This document shows positions 10,401-18,489 of a stretch of DNA of 64,000 nucleotides, piece by piece; the first letter of the stretch is position 1; each line of letters begins with the position of its first letter. The notes under the pieces are model-generated. The model ran no database searches. It saw nothing but the letters and a program-made list of their open reading frames with translations, and was not told the origin of the DNA. Position numbers and translations under genes: made by a program. Source of the DNA: Sphingobacterium zeae (lineage in GTDB: Bacteria > Bacteroidota > Bacteroidia > Sphingobacteriales > Sphingobacteriaceae); NCBI RefSeq assembly GCF_030818895.1, contig NZ_JAUTBA010000001.1:2666001-2730000 (forward strand), written 5' to 3'.

Positions 10401-10690
10401 AAGGCCTTATCGAGTGATACAGCTGTGATTTCAACGGTTGCTTTTTCATTTTTCAGCAATCCTTCTTTAAAGATAAAATGTATACCAGTCTGTTTGGTAA
10501 TGCTTTCCAGCACAGTTTCAATCCTGGTATTCTGGGCATGTAAAGTAATCTGAGCGGAGCTTGAAGCGTAGGCGCCCATCATGGATGTCGCCAATAAGAT
10601 TCCTGTCAGTTTCATTTTTAATAAATGGTTCAGAGTTTTCCCTTTGTCAACGGGACATAAGGTCCCTTTTGAATAAAATAAATTATTCAT
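7406..10690 (-). CDS. SusC/RagA-family TonB-dependent transporter with STN domain
   Basis: This 1094-aa protein imports oligosaccharides across the outer membrane using TonB energy. After the signal region (about 25-48) comes a secretin/TonB N-terminal STN domain (about 48-120), which in FecA-type receptors contacts a periplasmic FecR. A carboxypeptidase-like regulatory domain follows (about 140-220; GKVHDTKGNLLSAVSILLKG), then the plug (SIRGISTLQNADPLVIVDG; SITVLKDAASASMYGSRGANG) and a beta barrel ending in Phe. The STN domain agrees with the upstream FecR and ECF sigma genes, so substrate binding should induce the locus. The gene is full length. Met26 (MKLTGIL) could also be the start. Confidence 0.94.
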   Translation of the reverse strand: MNNLFYSKGTLCPVDKGKTLNHLLKMKLTGILLATSMMGAYASSSAQITLHAQNTRIETVLESITKQTGIHFIFKEGLLKNEKATVEITAVSLDKALDQIFKSSAFYYMLHRGTVVIKRKNEDISLPEQSTSGISNLQQQVIKGKVHDTKGNLLSAVSILLKGSNTGTSSNTKGEFQLTLPDGKKGTLIFSAVGFKQLEIPINNKSELNVIMDADEVGLDEVVVVGFSEVDKKHIASSVSQMDMEKIKNRPIFKMQDAFSGTIPGVTMMRGNSMPGSVPATISIRGISTLQNADPLVIVDGMEQSIHDIDPNQVKSITVLKDAASASMYGSRGANGVIIIETERGQTGQFKVVTNNWFAVNKPIDLPKFVGAVDFMKLRNETLIQQGQPAIYPEETINQYASGELKEVNWLDQVMERTSTAINNNASISGGGGVGTFNLMLGHIKENGLNKIEGTQKFSARFNTNINIADKFVLMADFYAHRLQVDRLLANDDGHGLYKQAWRLNPTQQIFYDSELPEHYILHNNINPIASIKHGGTKNNMYDRSTINLRPKYNINSNFNIEGNVSYMINKSANKQKRLTYKFFDENGAPAAIWGNDVNASQGVSESQLTARMLINFNKELRQDKDKIYLTAGSEVMNYTFTDFREISKASFFGKLNYSFNNRYILELTGRSDGSSKFAPGHRWGFFPSGAFAWNLHNEHFFKPILESGTVNNIKIRASYGLIGNENVAPYLWQESVDTWGWTIRVPNPNFSWEKQKQWNLGLDVNAFKNRLSFTAEIYHKNSYDLIYDQFAVPPLTGSNSLESAVNIGAVENNGWELSASWSDKKDDFSYTIGGMLFDNRNRMLKAGYNENDRLIFKGDNNRIWYKGVPINNYYGFQSDGYFQTQAEVDATPAKMPNSKPGDIRYVDKNQDGIINDEDRSYLADPLPHYNYAINLDFRYKGWDFSALGQGIGKRTGRLIGQEAYPVYVDGNSNDLGAPRVEYVANHWSPDNPNSRFPRLWTGPSPNTLLSDVWLSNAAFFRIKSLQLGYTFPKIGKSIKNFRIYVNAQDVFTFTKWEGLDPERIDVDSPGTNDGNGNYPRMATYSVGLSASIF

Positions 10691-10825
10691 AAATTGGTAT
10701 AGAATTAATGGTTTATGATCAGTGTTAATTCAAATTTGATGCAGGAGTATTTGCCGTACTTCTGCATTTTTATCCTATTAATTTAGGTTTTTCGCTTTTT
10801 TACATACAAAGTCCTCCTTAATAAG

Positions 10826-10898
10826 TTTATCGGTTTACAATTAGTTATCTATTTAAAATTAGTTATCAGTTTACAATTAGTTATCGGTTCACAATTAG
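10826..10898 (-). repeat. 18-bp tandem repeat at the 3' end of the FecR gene
   Basis: Read on the minus strand, the unit AACTAATTGTRAACCGAT occurs about four times in a row with a few substitutions. It starts in the last codons of the FecR gene (IVNR-stop) and runs into the gap before SusC. Each unit can carry a TAA, so the stop codon itself has been multiplied. Confidence 0.6.
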
Positions 10899-12062
10899 TT
10901 TATCCTTGTCAATGGTCAATTTATAACCTGTCAAATCTTTTAGTACATTACAAAGTTCCGCCAGCGTTACATCTCTTTTCATGCTACCTTCATATCGTTC
11001 ATTATTTAAAGGGATTTTGCAATCGACCTGAATTCCATACCAGCGGCTTATTTCATCAAGTATCTGTTGCATATCTTTATTTTTAAAATAAAAATAACCG
11101 TCTTTGAAGGCTGTGGCTTCGGCTTTACTGGCTAAAGGAAAAGTTTTCAGTTTTTTTTCGATAATCTGCGTCTCGCTACCGGCATTCATATAGATTTCGT
11201 GTTCTTCGTTGCTGACTTTAAGCTTTCCTTCTGTCAATGATACTCTCGTATTTGCACGATAGGAATTTACATTGAAAGCTGTTCCGATCGCTTGTATATT
11301 GATATGATTTGTTTCAACGATGAAAGGCCTATGTACATCTTTCGCAACTTCAAAATAGGCTTCACCTTTTAGTATTACTCTCCGCTCTTTTTTATCAAAA
11401 TTTGCTTTATAGCTGAGCTCTGAGGCAGCATTTACCCACACTTTAGTGCCATCGCTAAGGGTTAATACCATAGTAGACCGTTTGGGAACTATTAAGGTGT
11501 TACGTAGGTTTTCTGTTGAGTTGGATGCGTATACAAGTTGCCCATCTTTTAATTCGATACCCTGAGCAAAATATTGGATGGCTTTTTTTTCGGTTAATCG
11601 TATTTCTTTTCTCCCCTCAATTTTTAAAATTGCACCTGCTCCACCGGGAAGAACATCATTTTTGTGTCCATATATCTTGTCAGGAATTAAATAGCTTACC
11701 GACTTTTCGCGCTGTTGCTTTTGCCATAACAGTGTTAGGGCAAGTATTACAGCAGCCGCTATTCCAATAATTTTGTACGGTATTTTGTTTAAGGAGAGGT
11801 ATTTCTTTTTTGGTTGTAAAACAGTCTTCTTTGCCGTGAATTTTTGCTGTGTGATTAGCCATTCTTGTTTTACATCAGTACTGCGAAGATCAAATGGAGC
11901 ATAAATATCAGTATGTGATAGCCGACGAGACAAGCTATCCCTTGCGCTGGGATATTTTTGTAAGAGATTTTTTAATTGGTCTTCTTTGTCGGATGGTAGC
12001 TCACCATCTTTTAATAGAAGAGCAATCAGTTCTGCTAATAATATTTTGTCGGTTTTTATCAT
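10881..12062 (-). CDS. FecR-family anti-sigma factor
   Basis: The 393-aa inner-membrane regulator has a cytoplasmic N-terminal part (about 1-95), one transmembrane helix (about 97-115; IIGIAAAVILALTLLW) and a periplasmic FecR domain (about 195-290; LTLSDGTKVWVNAASELSY, GEAYFEVAKDVHRPFIVET). A C-terminal DUF4974-type domain follows (about 315-393; MQQILDEISRWYGIQVDCK). It would hold the ECF sigma factor until the SusC STN domain signals that substrate is bound. It is transcribed between the sigma gene (87-bp gap) and SusC (190-bp gap). Confidence 0.92.
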   Translation of the reverse strand: MIKTDKILLAELIALLLKDGELPSDKEDQLKNLLQKYPSARDSLSRRLSHTDIYAPFDLRSTDVKQEWLITQQKFTAKKTVLQPKKKYLSLNKIPYKIIGIAAAVILALTLLWQKQQREKSVSYLIPDKIYGHKNDVLPGGAGAILKIEGRKEIRLTEKKAIQYFAQGIELKDGQLVYASNSTENLRNTLIVPKRSTMVLTLSDGTKVWVNAASELSYKANFDKKERRVILKGEAYFEVAKDVHRPFIVETNHINIQAIGTAFNVNSYRANTRVSLTEGKLKVSNEEHEIYMNAGSETQIIEKKLKTFPLASKAEATAFKDGYFYFKNKDMQQILDEISRWYGIQVDCKIPLNNERYEGSMKRDVTLAELCNVLKDLTGYKLTIDKDKLIVNR

Positions 12063-12148
12063 AATTCATAAGCTAAATAACTTGAAGGATCGATATGGGT
12101 GATCGTTCCATCGAAAAAAGTGGAGGATTATTTGTAAAGCGTTGTGTG

Positions 12149-12661
12149 TTAGAATGTAAAAAACGTAAAAAGTATGTTTAGAAATTTCCTTTTTAGCAGA
12201 TTTATCGCACGCATCCGTTGTGTTTTTACCGTATTTACCGAAACATTGAGTTCCTGTGCCACCTCCTCGTACTTCATTCCGTCCAGATAGATTAAGCGGC
12301 AGACTCGTTGACAACCTTCGGGCAATTCATTGAGTTCCCGGTGAAGAGCTCCGATCAATTCTGCATTTATTAAATTATCCAGGATATCGTTTTCATCCGG
12401 CTGGTCAGTATTAAATTCGCTCCGTACACGATCAAATACCACATTTCTTCGCTTGATATTCATCGCTAAATTTTTTACAGCGCTATAGAGGAAGCTTTTA
12501 ATGACGGGCTCTCCCTTTAGTAGCAAGTCCTGTCTACCCATTAGAACGACAAATGCGTCCTGCACGATGTCTTTTGCAATTTCCTCTGAGCCAACCCATG
12601 GAAATGCAAATACGCTGAGTTGCAGAAAATATTTGTTAAAATAATATTCTGTGGATAACAT
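12149..12661 (-). CDS. ECF RNA polymerase sigma-70 factor of a SusCD locus
   Basis: The protein is 170 aa with the chosen start (MLSTEYYFNKYFLQ). An upstream Met would add 43 residues of unlikely, Lys/Ile/Tyr-rich sequence, so the start at 12661 is preferred. Region 2 includes EEIAKDIVQDAFVVL. Region 4 includes LPEGCQRVCRLIYLDGMKYEEVAQELNVSVNTVKTQRMRAI, a typical helix-turn-helix. It matches FecI-like sigma factors that sit with FecR and SusCD in Bacteroidota and should activate the SusC promoter. Confidence 0.92.
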   Translation of the reverse strand: MLSTEYYFNKYFLQLSVFAFPWVGSEEIAKDIVQDAFVVLMGRQDLLLKGEPVIKSFLYSAVKNLAMNIKRRNVVFDRVRSEFNTDQPDENDILDNLINAELIGALHRELNELPEGCQRVCRLIYLDGMKYEEVAQELNVSVNTVKTQRMRAINLLKRKFLNILFTFFTF

Positions 12662-13037
12662 ATCGTTTGCTTTTTTATGTAAAATATAAATTTTAAAAGT
12701 GATATAAAGAATAATATTAGAGATTTTATGTAGGTAAAACCTTTTACAAATTTGAAGGTTCATGACTGCTGTTCCACTCGTCAGCAGCATAATTCATCGC
12801 TTTTACGAGCTGGCACTTGGGTGAAGTGTTCTTTATTTCCTTTGCGAACCATATTCCGATTTCATTGATCAGCAGAAAACCGAGAATTATTTTTGAAATT
12901 TATGCATAATCATTTGGTTATCATATATATCCTGGTTGTAGCGTACTTATCAATGTACGTGAAAATAACAGCCCATTAATGGAGTTATTAAAAAAACTGT
13001 GCTTATGGCTTGCCGTAAAATAAGAGAATATTTTTCT
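12662..13037. other. Intergenic, no gene seen
   Basis: Non-coding stretch between the sigma factor gene and the cas9 relic. The string GCCCATTAATGGAGTTAT near 12970 also occurs near 33150 in the duplicated block, which hints at shared debris, but no gene is visible. Confidence 0.4.
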
Positions 13038-13055
13038 TAGTATTGTATAATACTA
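13038..13055. repeat. Perfect inverted repeat upstream of the cas9 relic
   Basis: TAGTATT-GTAT-AATACTA has 7-bp arms and a 4-bp loop, and ends 18 bp before the relic's ATG. It could be an operator or promoter remnant of the lost gene. No function is shown. Confidence 0.4.
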
Positions 13056-13073
13056 TACCAAATTGATCAAATG

Positions 13074-13240
13074 ATGAAAAGAATACTGGGACTTGAATTA
13101 GGGACCAGTTCTATTGGTTGAGCATATGTATTGAAAGCGTAGGACAATGAAATTTTCAGGATTGAAAAATTGTGTGTATGCGTCAATCCATTAACGACAG
13201 ATGAGCAACAATTGTTTAATACTAAAATCCAAAAATGGTT
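13074..13240 (+). pseudogene. cas9: Relic of the cas9 N-terminus (RuvC-I motif)
   Basis: Frame 13074 reads MKRILGLELGTSSIG, stop, AYVLKA, stop, DNEIFRIEKL, then VNPLTTDEQQLFN. From knowledge of the family, Bacteroidota type II-C Cas9 proteins begin MKRILGLDLGTNSIGWA and continue through a KLGVRVNPLTxDEQxNF stretch. The first stop (TGA) sits exactly where TGG encodes the conserved Trp, a single-base change. Two other conserved positions have become Cys. After about 55 codons the similarity ends. No cas1, cas2, tracrRNA or repeat array was seen near it. This is a dead fragment, identified by motif memory rather than by a search. Confidence 0.72.
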
Positions 13241-13426
13241 TAAAAAATTGTGTCAAATAAAATTTATATTCTGCAAAAGACTACAAAACTCCTGAAAATT
13301 ATACTTAGTGATACAATGCTATACGTAATTGAGCGAATTGAGATGTGTTTCAAACTCAATATCGAATTACTTCCATCGTTGATAAGTCAATGGTCACTTA
13401 CAGTGTATTGCCATTGTTAGCCACAG

Positions 13427-14413
13427 TTACTTTTTTGATGTATAATATTCTTTCCAGGTTTTTATCCTTGCAACAAACATTTTTAGGTAGTTTTCCGTCA
13501 AAAAGATATTCGACCAATCAAACCTTTGTGCTTGAACGCCGAGATAAAAAGCAAAAATAGCTGCCCCAGCTTCTGGAATTAGTTTAATTTCTTTTTTCGT
13601 AATCGCTCTTACCTTTTGGTAACCATTAAGGAAGCTTTCAACTTTTGATTCATAGCTTTCTTTATTTATCTCTATGTGAAATAATTGGATAAAGAAATAA
13701 CCAATATCTAAAAACAAAAAGCCATTACCGCAATTGTCAAAGTCGAAAATGGTTATTTCTTCTTTATTATTTACACTTACATTATCATACCAAATATCGA
13801 GATGAACTATTCCTTTCTTAACTTCTGATTGTTCTATTTCTCGAAATGTATTGGAGATTTCAAAACCTATTTCTTTAAGATATTGCATCTCGCTCAAATC
13901 CTCTGCGAAATAATGCTTTAATAATTCGTATGATTTATTTAAAAGTAATTCTGAATTATAGTTGGTTCTATTTATGTTTTTATTTGAAGTAATGGTGTGA
14001 AACCTTGCCATTAGAGATCCCATTTCATAACAAGTTTCATTATCCATAAATCTCATCTTTTTTCCTTCAGCATATGAAAATAGTACAATGTAGCGCTGCC
14101 CTTCAGGAGCATTGATTTCTTGTATCAGATTATTTTCCTTATCTGGAATAGGGAATGAAACAGAAACACTATTTTCTTTCAACAGTTTAAGAAGCCACAA
14201 TTCTTCTTGAATTTCAGTTTTCGTTCTCCAACCATGGCAATATACTCTTATTACATACTTTATTTTTTTGTCAGAGATAAAGTAAGTATGATTTACACCT
14301 GTTCGGAATAATGTACACTTAAATCCCTCGCTGAGATCGTATTTATCTTTAATAAATTCACCTAAGTTCTTCTCTGATAATACTGATGTTATAACTGGAA
14401 AAATGGACATCAA
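13427..14413 (-). CDS. APH-family phosphotransferase (aminoglycoside/choline kinase-like)
   Basis: The 328-aa protein shows the eukaryotic-kinase-like fold of the APH family. The N-lobe Lys-region is FISDKKIKYVIRVY. The catalytic loop HLDIWYDNV matches HxDxxxxN, and the metal-binding DFD is in ITIFDFDNCGNGF. The C-terminal helices resemble homoserine/choline-kinase-type members. The substrate cannot be told from sequence: the family covers aminoglycosides, homoserine, choline and others. It stands alone between the cas9 relic and a terminator, transcribed leftwards. Confidence 0.82.
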   Translation of the reverse strand: MMSIFPVITSVLSEKNLGEFIKDKYDLSEGFKCTLFRTGVNHTYFISDKKIKYVIRVYCHGWRTKTEIQEELWLLKLLKENSVSVSFPIPDKENNLIQEINAPEGQRYIVLFSYAEGKKMRFMDNETCYEMGSLMARFHTITSNKNINRTNYNSELLLNKSYELLKHYFAEDLSEMQYLKEIGFEISNTFREIEQSEVKKGIVHLDIWYDNVSVNNKEEITIFDFDNCGNGFLFLDIGYFFIQLFHIEINKESYESKVESFLNGYQKVRAITKKEIKLIPEAGAAIFAFYLGVQAQRFDWSNIFLTENYLKMFVARIKTWKEYYTSKK

Positions 14414-14617
14414 ATTTTGGTCGTATTTAATTCTTTGTAAATGACTATTTGATTTTTATCCCCGCGAATATACATAAATACGAAAGGATTCGAACATTTT
14501 CGCGTATTAATCATTTTGAATTAAAAGCCACGTCGGGTAAATGAATGAGATCATTCCTTTGATTTTGATGGCCAAGTATGGTATCTTACTAATGGTATCT
14601 TAAATACTTTGGCTATC

Positions 14618-14651
14618 AAAAAAAGCTGGAGTAAACACCTCAGCTTTTTTT
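14618..14651 (-). terminator. Rho-independent terminator after the NTF2-like gene
   Basis: The stem AAAAAAAGCTG / CAGCTTTTTTT with a 12-nt loop has A and T tracts on both sides. It lies 20 bp downstream of the minus-strand gene ending at 14672 and can work in either direction. Confidence 0.8.
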
Positions 14652-14671
14652 GAATCGGATTGTTTAAGATT

Positions 14672-14989
14672 CTATTCAGTAATTTTGAGTGATTGAATAA
14701 GCCCATTAGACAACTGAAAATGAAATTTTAAAATGACTGGACTTCCAGGAAAAGATCCAGAAATTTCCGCGGACAGCATATTTTCTTTTTCGTCATAATT
14801 CAATGGCTCCATAGTAGCGTTATACTCCTTATTGGATTTATCTATCCATTGTTCAATTTCCGCTTTACCGTTATGGGTTTTTCCTTCATCAAATACTACC
14901 GCGGTTTCTGTAAAGCATCGGGCATAAGCTGCACTATCGAAGTTGTTTTGTTTTTTTACTAACTCGGCGATTATTCTCGGTAAGTTCAT
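14672..14989 (-). CDS. SnoaL/NTF2-like small protein
   Basis: This 105-aa protein has the look of an NTF2-like cone fold: an N-terminal helix (PRIIAELVKKQNNFDSAAYARCF), then FTETAVVFDEGKTHNGKAEIEQWID, then four beta strands. Such domains act as small isomerases, dehydratases or binding proteins. It starts 21 bp after the SDR gene and shares its strand, so the two are an operon. The substrate is unknown. Confidence 0.75.
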   Translation of the reverse strand: MNLPRIIAELVKKQNNFDSAAYARCFTETAVVFDEGKTHNGKAEIEQWIDKSNKEYNATMEPLNYDEKENMLSAEISGSFPGSPVILKFHFQLSNGLIQSLKITE

Positions 14990-15010
14990 ATGTTTTATTT
15001 TTAAATAATA

Positions 15011-15802
15011 TTAAATTGTTGGTACTGTTCCACCATCGATTATATATTCGGTTCCTGTTAAATAGCTGGCTCTCGGTGAAACAAGGAAACCAACGAGTTC
15101 AGCCACTTCTTCAGGTTCGGCTGGTCTTCCGAAAGGGATTCCACCCAAAGCGTTTATTACGCCTTTTTGCGCTTCTTCTACTGTACTGTTGGTGTTTCTT
15201 GCAATTTCGCCCAGCCATGCTTCCGATGCTGTGGTATTGATCCATCCAGGCGAAACAGTCAGTACACGAACACCTTTTGGAGTCACTTCATTCGATAAAC
15301 TTTTGCTGTAGTTTCGCAGTCCTGCCTTTGCTGCGGCATACGGCAAAGTCGAATCATATAGAGGCAATTTCCCCTGAATTGAAGCTATATGGATGATAAC
15401 GCCTGTTTTCCGATCGATCATTTGCGGTAAAAATCCTTTATCTAGACGAATCGGGGCCAAAAGATTCGCCTGTAGCGTAGATTCCCAATCCGCATCGCTG
15501 AGTGCCGCAAACCCGCCGGCGGGGGTTGATGACCCACCAAGATTGTTTATCAAAATATCCAATCTTCCATAGTTAGTAAGTACCTCGCTAACTACGTTTT
15601 GGGCACCTTCTGTTTTACTCAAATCGGATGCGATGAAATGCAGGTTACTGTTTTCTTTCTCAGGTGCGTTTCTTGCGGTTACTATCACTGTTGCTCCAGC
15701 CTGTAGCAGTCTTTCTGCAATTGCTCTTCCGGCACCTTTAGTGCCGCCGGTCACCAAGGCTATTTTGCCTGATAATTCATTGTTGAAATTGAATTGTTCC
15801 AT
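15011..15802 (-). CDS. Short-chain dehydrogenase/reductase (SDR family)
   Basis: With the start at MEQFNFNNEL the protein is 263 aa; an in-frame Met eight codons upstream (15826) is also possible. It has the NAD(P)-binding TGGTKGAG motif, the NNLGG structural motif, the catalytic Ser in HIASIQGKLP and YAAAK, and ends LTGTEYIIDGGTVPTI as classical SDRs do. It probably reduces or oxidises a small carbonyl or alcohol. It is divergent from an HxlR regulator whose gene starts 129 bp away, a common arrangement in which the regulator controls the oxidoreductase. Confidence 0.9.
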   Translation of the reverse strand: MEQFNFNNELSGKIALVTGGTKGAGRAIAERLLQAGATVIVTARNAPEKENSNLHFIASDLSKTEGAQNVVSEVLTNYGRLDILINNLGGSSTPAGGFAALSDADWESTLQANLLAPIRLDKGFLPQMIDRKTGVIIHIASIQGKLPLYDSTLPYAAAKAGLRNYSKSLSNEVTPKGVRVLTVSPGWINTTASEAWLGEIARNTNSTVEEAQKGVINALGGIPFGRPAEPEEVAELVGFLVSPRASYLTGTEYIIDGGTVPTI

Positions 15803-15895
15803 TTTTACGAATTGTTTATAGGACAAAATTGGATTATAAAAACAGTTAGCACAAGTACGGAAATACGATTCATATAGGGATAAATTTTTCCCCTA

Positions 15896-15926
15896 TTGTG
15901 CAATTCAGAACATACCTTTAATTTTG
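15896..15926 (+). promoter_or_regulatory. Predicted promoter of the HxlR gene
   Basis: TTG at 15896-15898 and TAATTTTG at 15919-15926 are separated by 20 bases, fitting the Bacteroidota consensus TTTG-N19-21-TAnnTTTG. The -7 element ends only 4 bases before the ATG at 15931, so transcription would begin at or very near the start codon. Confidence 0.5.
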
Positions 15927-15930
15927 GAAT

Positions 15931-16296
15931 ATGTATGAGAGAAAAATAATTCCGAACCTGAACTGTGGTCTTGATCTGATCGGTGAAGTGCTTTACGGCA
16001 AATGGAAAATACGTTTGCTCTGGTTTATTGATCAGGGATATCGACGACCAAGCGAATTGCAGCGTAAAATTCCGGATGCTTCGCGTAGGGTTTTAAATAT
16101 TCAGTTAAAGGAGTTGGAAGACCACGGATTAATTACAAAAAAAATATATCCCGTTGTACCGCCAAAAGTTGAATATAGTCTTACGGATTTCGGCAAGACA
16201 TTGATTCCGATTATTTCTGCATTGGGACGCTGGGGAGATGAACATGAAGAACTTCTGCGTTCTCTGATTTTAAATCGTTTAAAGTCGGAAAGTTGA
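15931..16296 (+). CDS. HxlR-family winged-helix transcriptional regulator
   Basis: The 121-aa protein shows the HxlR domain: NLNCGLDLIGEVLYGKWKIRLLWFI, then RRPSELQRKIPDASRRVLNIQLKELEDHGLI (recognition region) and the wing PPKVEYSLTDFGKTLIPII. The Cys in NCGLD is typical of the family and can be redox-sensing. Its divergent placement from the SDR/NTF2-like operon suggests it controls that operon. Confidence 0.93.
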   Translation: MYERKIIPNLNCGLDLIGEVLYGKWKIRLLWFIDQGYRRPSELQRKIPDASRRVLNIQLKELEDHGLITKKIYPVVPPKVEYSLTDFGKTLIPIISALGRWGDEHEELLRSLILNRLKSES

Positions 16297-16442
16297 TTAT
16301 TTTTTAAAGTTTCAGCATGACCTTTTTTTATGCGCTTACCGCCTATGCTAAAGAAAGGTAGGATTTTGCCAATGCTTTAATTAAATTTGGTCGAAAGCAT
16401 AGAGATAAAATTAAAGCAAAATGAGATTTCTATTTTAAAAGC

Positions 16443-16637
16443 TCATTTTTTGATTATAGAACTATCATGCACTTTGCTATAAAATTCTGACTGGTCAGAA
16501 TCAAATTTGAAACTCATACTGAAAAAACTATTTCCTTCAGCAAGTCGAATCTGTACTAGTTCCCATCCCAATATTATCTCCCATAGATACCCGTTTACGT
16601 ATAGAACGTGCTCGTTTCCATTTAAAGACAGTGTATC
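16443..16637 (-). pseudogene. C-terminal fragment of an unrecognised protein
   Basis: The minus strand is open for about 64 codons, with protein-like content (DTLSLNGNEHVLYVNGYLWE, then RLAEGNSFFSMSFKFDSDQS), ending at TGA 16443-16445. There is no start codon or recognisable domain. It is probably the tail of a lost gene. Confidence 0.3.
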
Positions 16638-16688
16638 CGTTCAAGGAAATGCAACGAAAAGACTGATATAAGCGCATTTGCCAAAACT

Positions 16689-17101
16689 TTTATCATACGT
16701 TATCATTTACTAGAAAATGGTATCAGTTATTCATTTGAGACAGTAATGAGTCATCCATTCAAACTGGTGGAAATCGATGAAGCAATTGAAAGAAAATTTA
16801 GGACTTATCTTTATTTTGTTTACTTGGATAATCCATTGATTAATATTTCCCGGGTTGAAATTAGAAAGGAAAAAGGCGGCCATGGTGTGGCAGAGGATAA
16901 AATCGTCGACAGGTACTATCGTACGCTGAACAATTTATTACCTGCAATAAAGCTTGCGAAAAAGCTTAATTATTTGATAACTCTGGCAAAACAATGGTTT
17001 TGATAACGGAAGTATTGCAAGGAGGGATCGCCATTTTATTGCCAGAAAACAAGCTTCCACATTGGTTTATCAAATACGTGGTCAATAAAATTAATTTATA
17101 A
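16689..17101 (+). pseudogene. Zeta-toxin-like P-loop kinase, broken C-terminal part
   Basis: The frame starting before 16746 reads LLENGISYSFETVMSH, and the internal open part (16746-17003) carries VEIRKEKGGHGVAEDKIVDRYYRTLNNLLPAIKLA. This resembles the C-terminal half of zeta-toxin/COG4185 ATPases (usually SFETVxS, then GGHxVPxxxIxRRYxRSLxxL). After 17003 the similarity continues in another frame (LPENKLPHWFIKYVVN), so there is a frameshift. The Walker A part is missing upstream. In other genomes the family is a toxin or a UDP-GlcNAc kinase; this copy cannot be active. Confidence 0.6.
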
Positions 17102-17232
17102 GCTTTCCGTATATGCTATTTGGCTTACTAAGGAACAGGTTATCTTTTGAATTCTATGTGGTGGCAGAAACAATTTGTTAGTACCATATAAATACAAAAG
17201 CCATAAAACAGATATGTACAAATAGGTGACTG

Positions 17233-17400
17233 TTAATTCTCTTCATTATCCAAATTATTTTTGTGAAATCTCAATGTCTTTATCGCTTTGAGAAAATCCT
17301 CTTCTGTTTGTATTTTTAAATCAACATCACTGAATGATAGGGTGTATGTATAGCCGTATTTTACGGCACGTCCAATTAAAGTTGTTAGAAAGGGTATTAC
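17233..17400 (-). pseudogene. C-terminal copy of the 193-aa lipoprotein gene
   Basis: The end of this minus-strand frame, TEEDFLKAIKTLRFHKNNLD-NEEN, matches TEQDLLKSIKTLRFHKRNVD-NEEN at the end of the lipoprotein encoded at 18887-19468. DNA similarity continues past the stop (17205-17232 versus 18860-18886). The upstream part is lost where the Rpn gene region begins (about 17400), so the Rpn unit probably truncated it. Confidence 0.65.
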
Positions 17401-17420
17401 TTTTCTGCCTGTGTTTTTAT

Positions 17421-17463
17421 TGCTAATTATTTTAGTAATTTTGAATTTATTATTGTATATTTG
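17421..17463 (+). promoter_or_regulatory. Promoter and operator-like palindrome of Rpn copy 1
   Basis: GCTAA-TTATT-TTAGTA (17422-17437, one arm mismatch) corresponds to the perfect TACTAA-N5-TTAGTA of copy 2 at 20552. TATATTTG at 17456-17463 is a good -7 element, 24 bases before the ATG. The palindrome covers the expected -33 site, as a repressor operator would. Confidence 0.4.
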
Positions 17464-17487
17464 CCTGATAACCAATTTTTAAATGTT

Positions 17488-18400
17488 ATGGCTAGATCAA
17501 AAAAACATTTGGGTAGATATGTAGATCCACGTACCGATTTCGGTTGGAAATTTTACTTTGGTAGGGAGGACAACAAAATCTTACTGATTGAGTTTCTCAA
17601 TAGTCTATTTCATGGAGAGAAGATAATTTCGGATCTAAGATATAAGCCTGTAGAACATGATGGTGATTATGAGGAAATGCGTCGTGTTGTATTTGATTTA
17701 CATTGTATCGGCAGCGATGGTGAGGTTTTCATCATTGAGATGCAGCAGCTCTTTCAAGAATTTTTTAAGGACCGCGCGGTGTACTATACCTCACGTCTCA
17801 TCAATAAACAATTAGCGCGAGGTAAGAAGGGTAGTGATTATTACCTACCTGAGGTTTACTTTATTGGTATTTTGGAGTTTGACATGGATAGAAATGGAGG
17901 TTCCGGTATATCCCGTGTCACAGAACGCCCTTATTTCTATGATGTGGCGCTGTGTGACAAATTGACCAGAGAAATATTCTATGATAAATTGGGATATAAT
18001 AATGATTTCGCTCCCATTATTTAATAAACAGCCAGAAGAACTAAAGACAGTTATGGATCAGTGGTTGTACTTACTTAAACACTTGAGTACCATGGATAGA
18101 TTGCCAACATTTTTGGATAAAAGAATATTTGGTCTTATCTTTGAGATAGGAGAGATAGGTAAATTAACGGAGGAGGAGCTAATGTCATACGAAGCAAGTT
18201 TAAAACATAAGCGTGATGCTGAGAGCGTATTTAATTCGGCCAAGAAATCCGGAGAAGCTTTAGGTCACGCTAAGGGTCTAGCAGAAGGAGAGCGTAAAAA
18301 AGCTCTTGAGACTGCTAAAGCATTTAAGGAAATGGGGCTACCTATAGCTGATATTGCTAAAGGCACTGGACTTTCTGTCGAAGAGGTTGAAAAGCTCTAA
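17488..18400 (+). pseudogene. Rpn-family PD-(D/E)XK nuclease/putative transposase, copy 1, frameshifted
   Basis: Rpn proteins are recombination-promoting nucleases of the PD-(D/E)XK superfamily (PDDEXK_2). The first 170 codons carry the family signature (DPRTDFGWKFYFG, NKILLIEFLNSLF, FIIEMQQLFQEFFKDRAVYY). At about 17998 the sequence GATATAATAATG replaces GATATAAAATG of the intact copy at 20619-21602. This one-base insertion ends the frame at 18024. The C-terminal half, including the Ala/Lys/Glu-rich tail, is still readable in the next frame up to 18400. The two copies are otherwise almost identical, so the damage is recent. Copy 1 has only one GLAEG unit where copy 2 has four. Confidence 0.88.
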
Positions 18401-18489
18401 GTTTTGGGAAGTGTAAAGTAAATTGCGTCACTCTTTTTCAATTTAAAGAAAGTATATCCGATCAAGGGAAATATCGCTGAGAGAATAAT

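Noticed and set aside
12066..12314. 82-codon frame overlapping the sigma factor gene on the same strand
   Set aside because: It is out of frame with region 4 of the sigma factor, whose HTH is clear in the other frame.
17981..18400. A separate 139-aa gene after Rpn copy 1
   Set aside because: The intact copy at 20619 shows that it is the C-terminal half of the same gene displaced by a one-base insertion.
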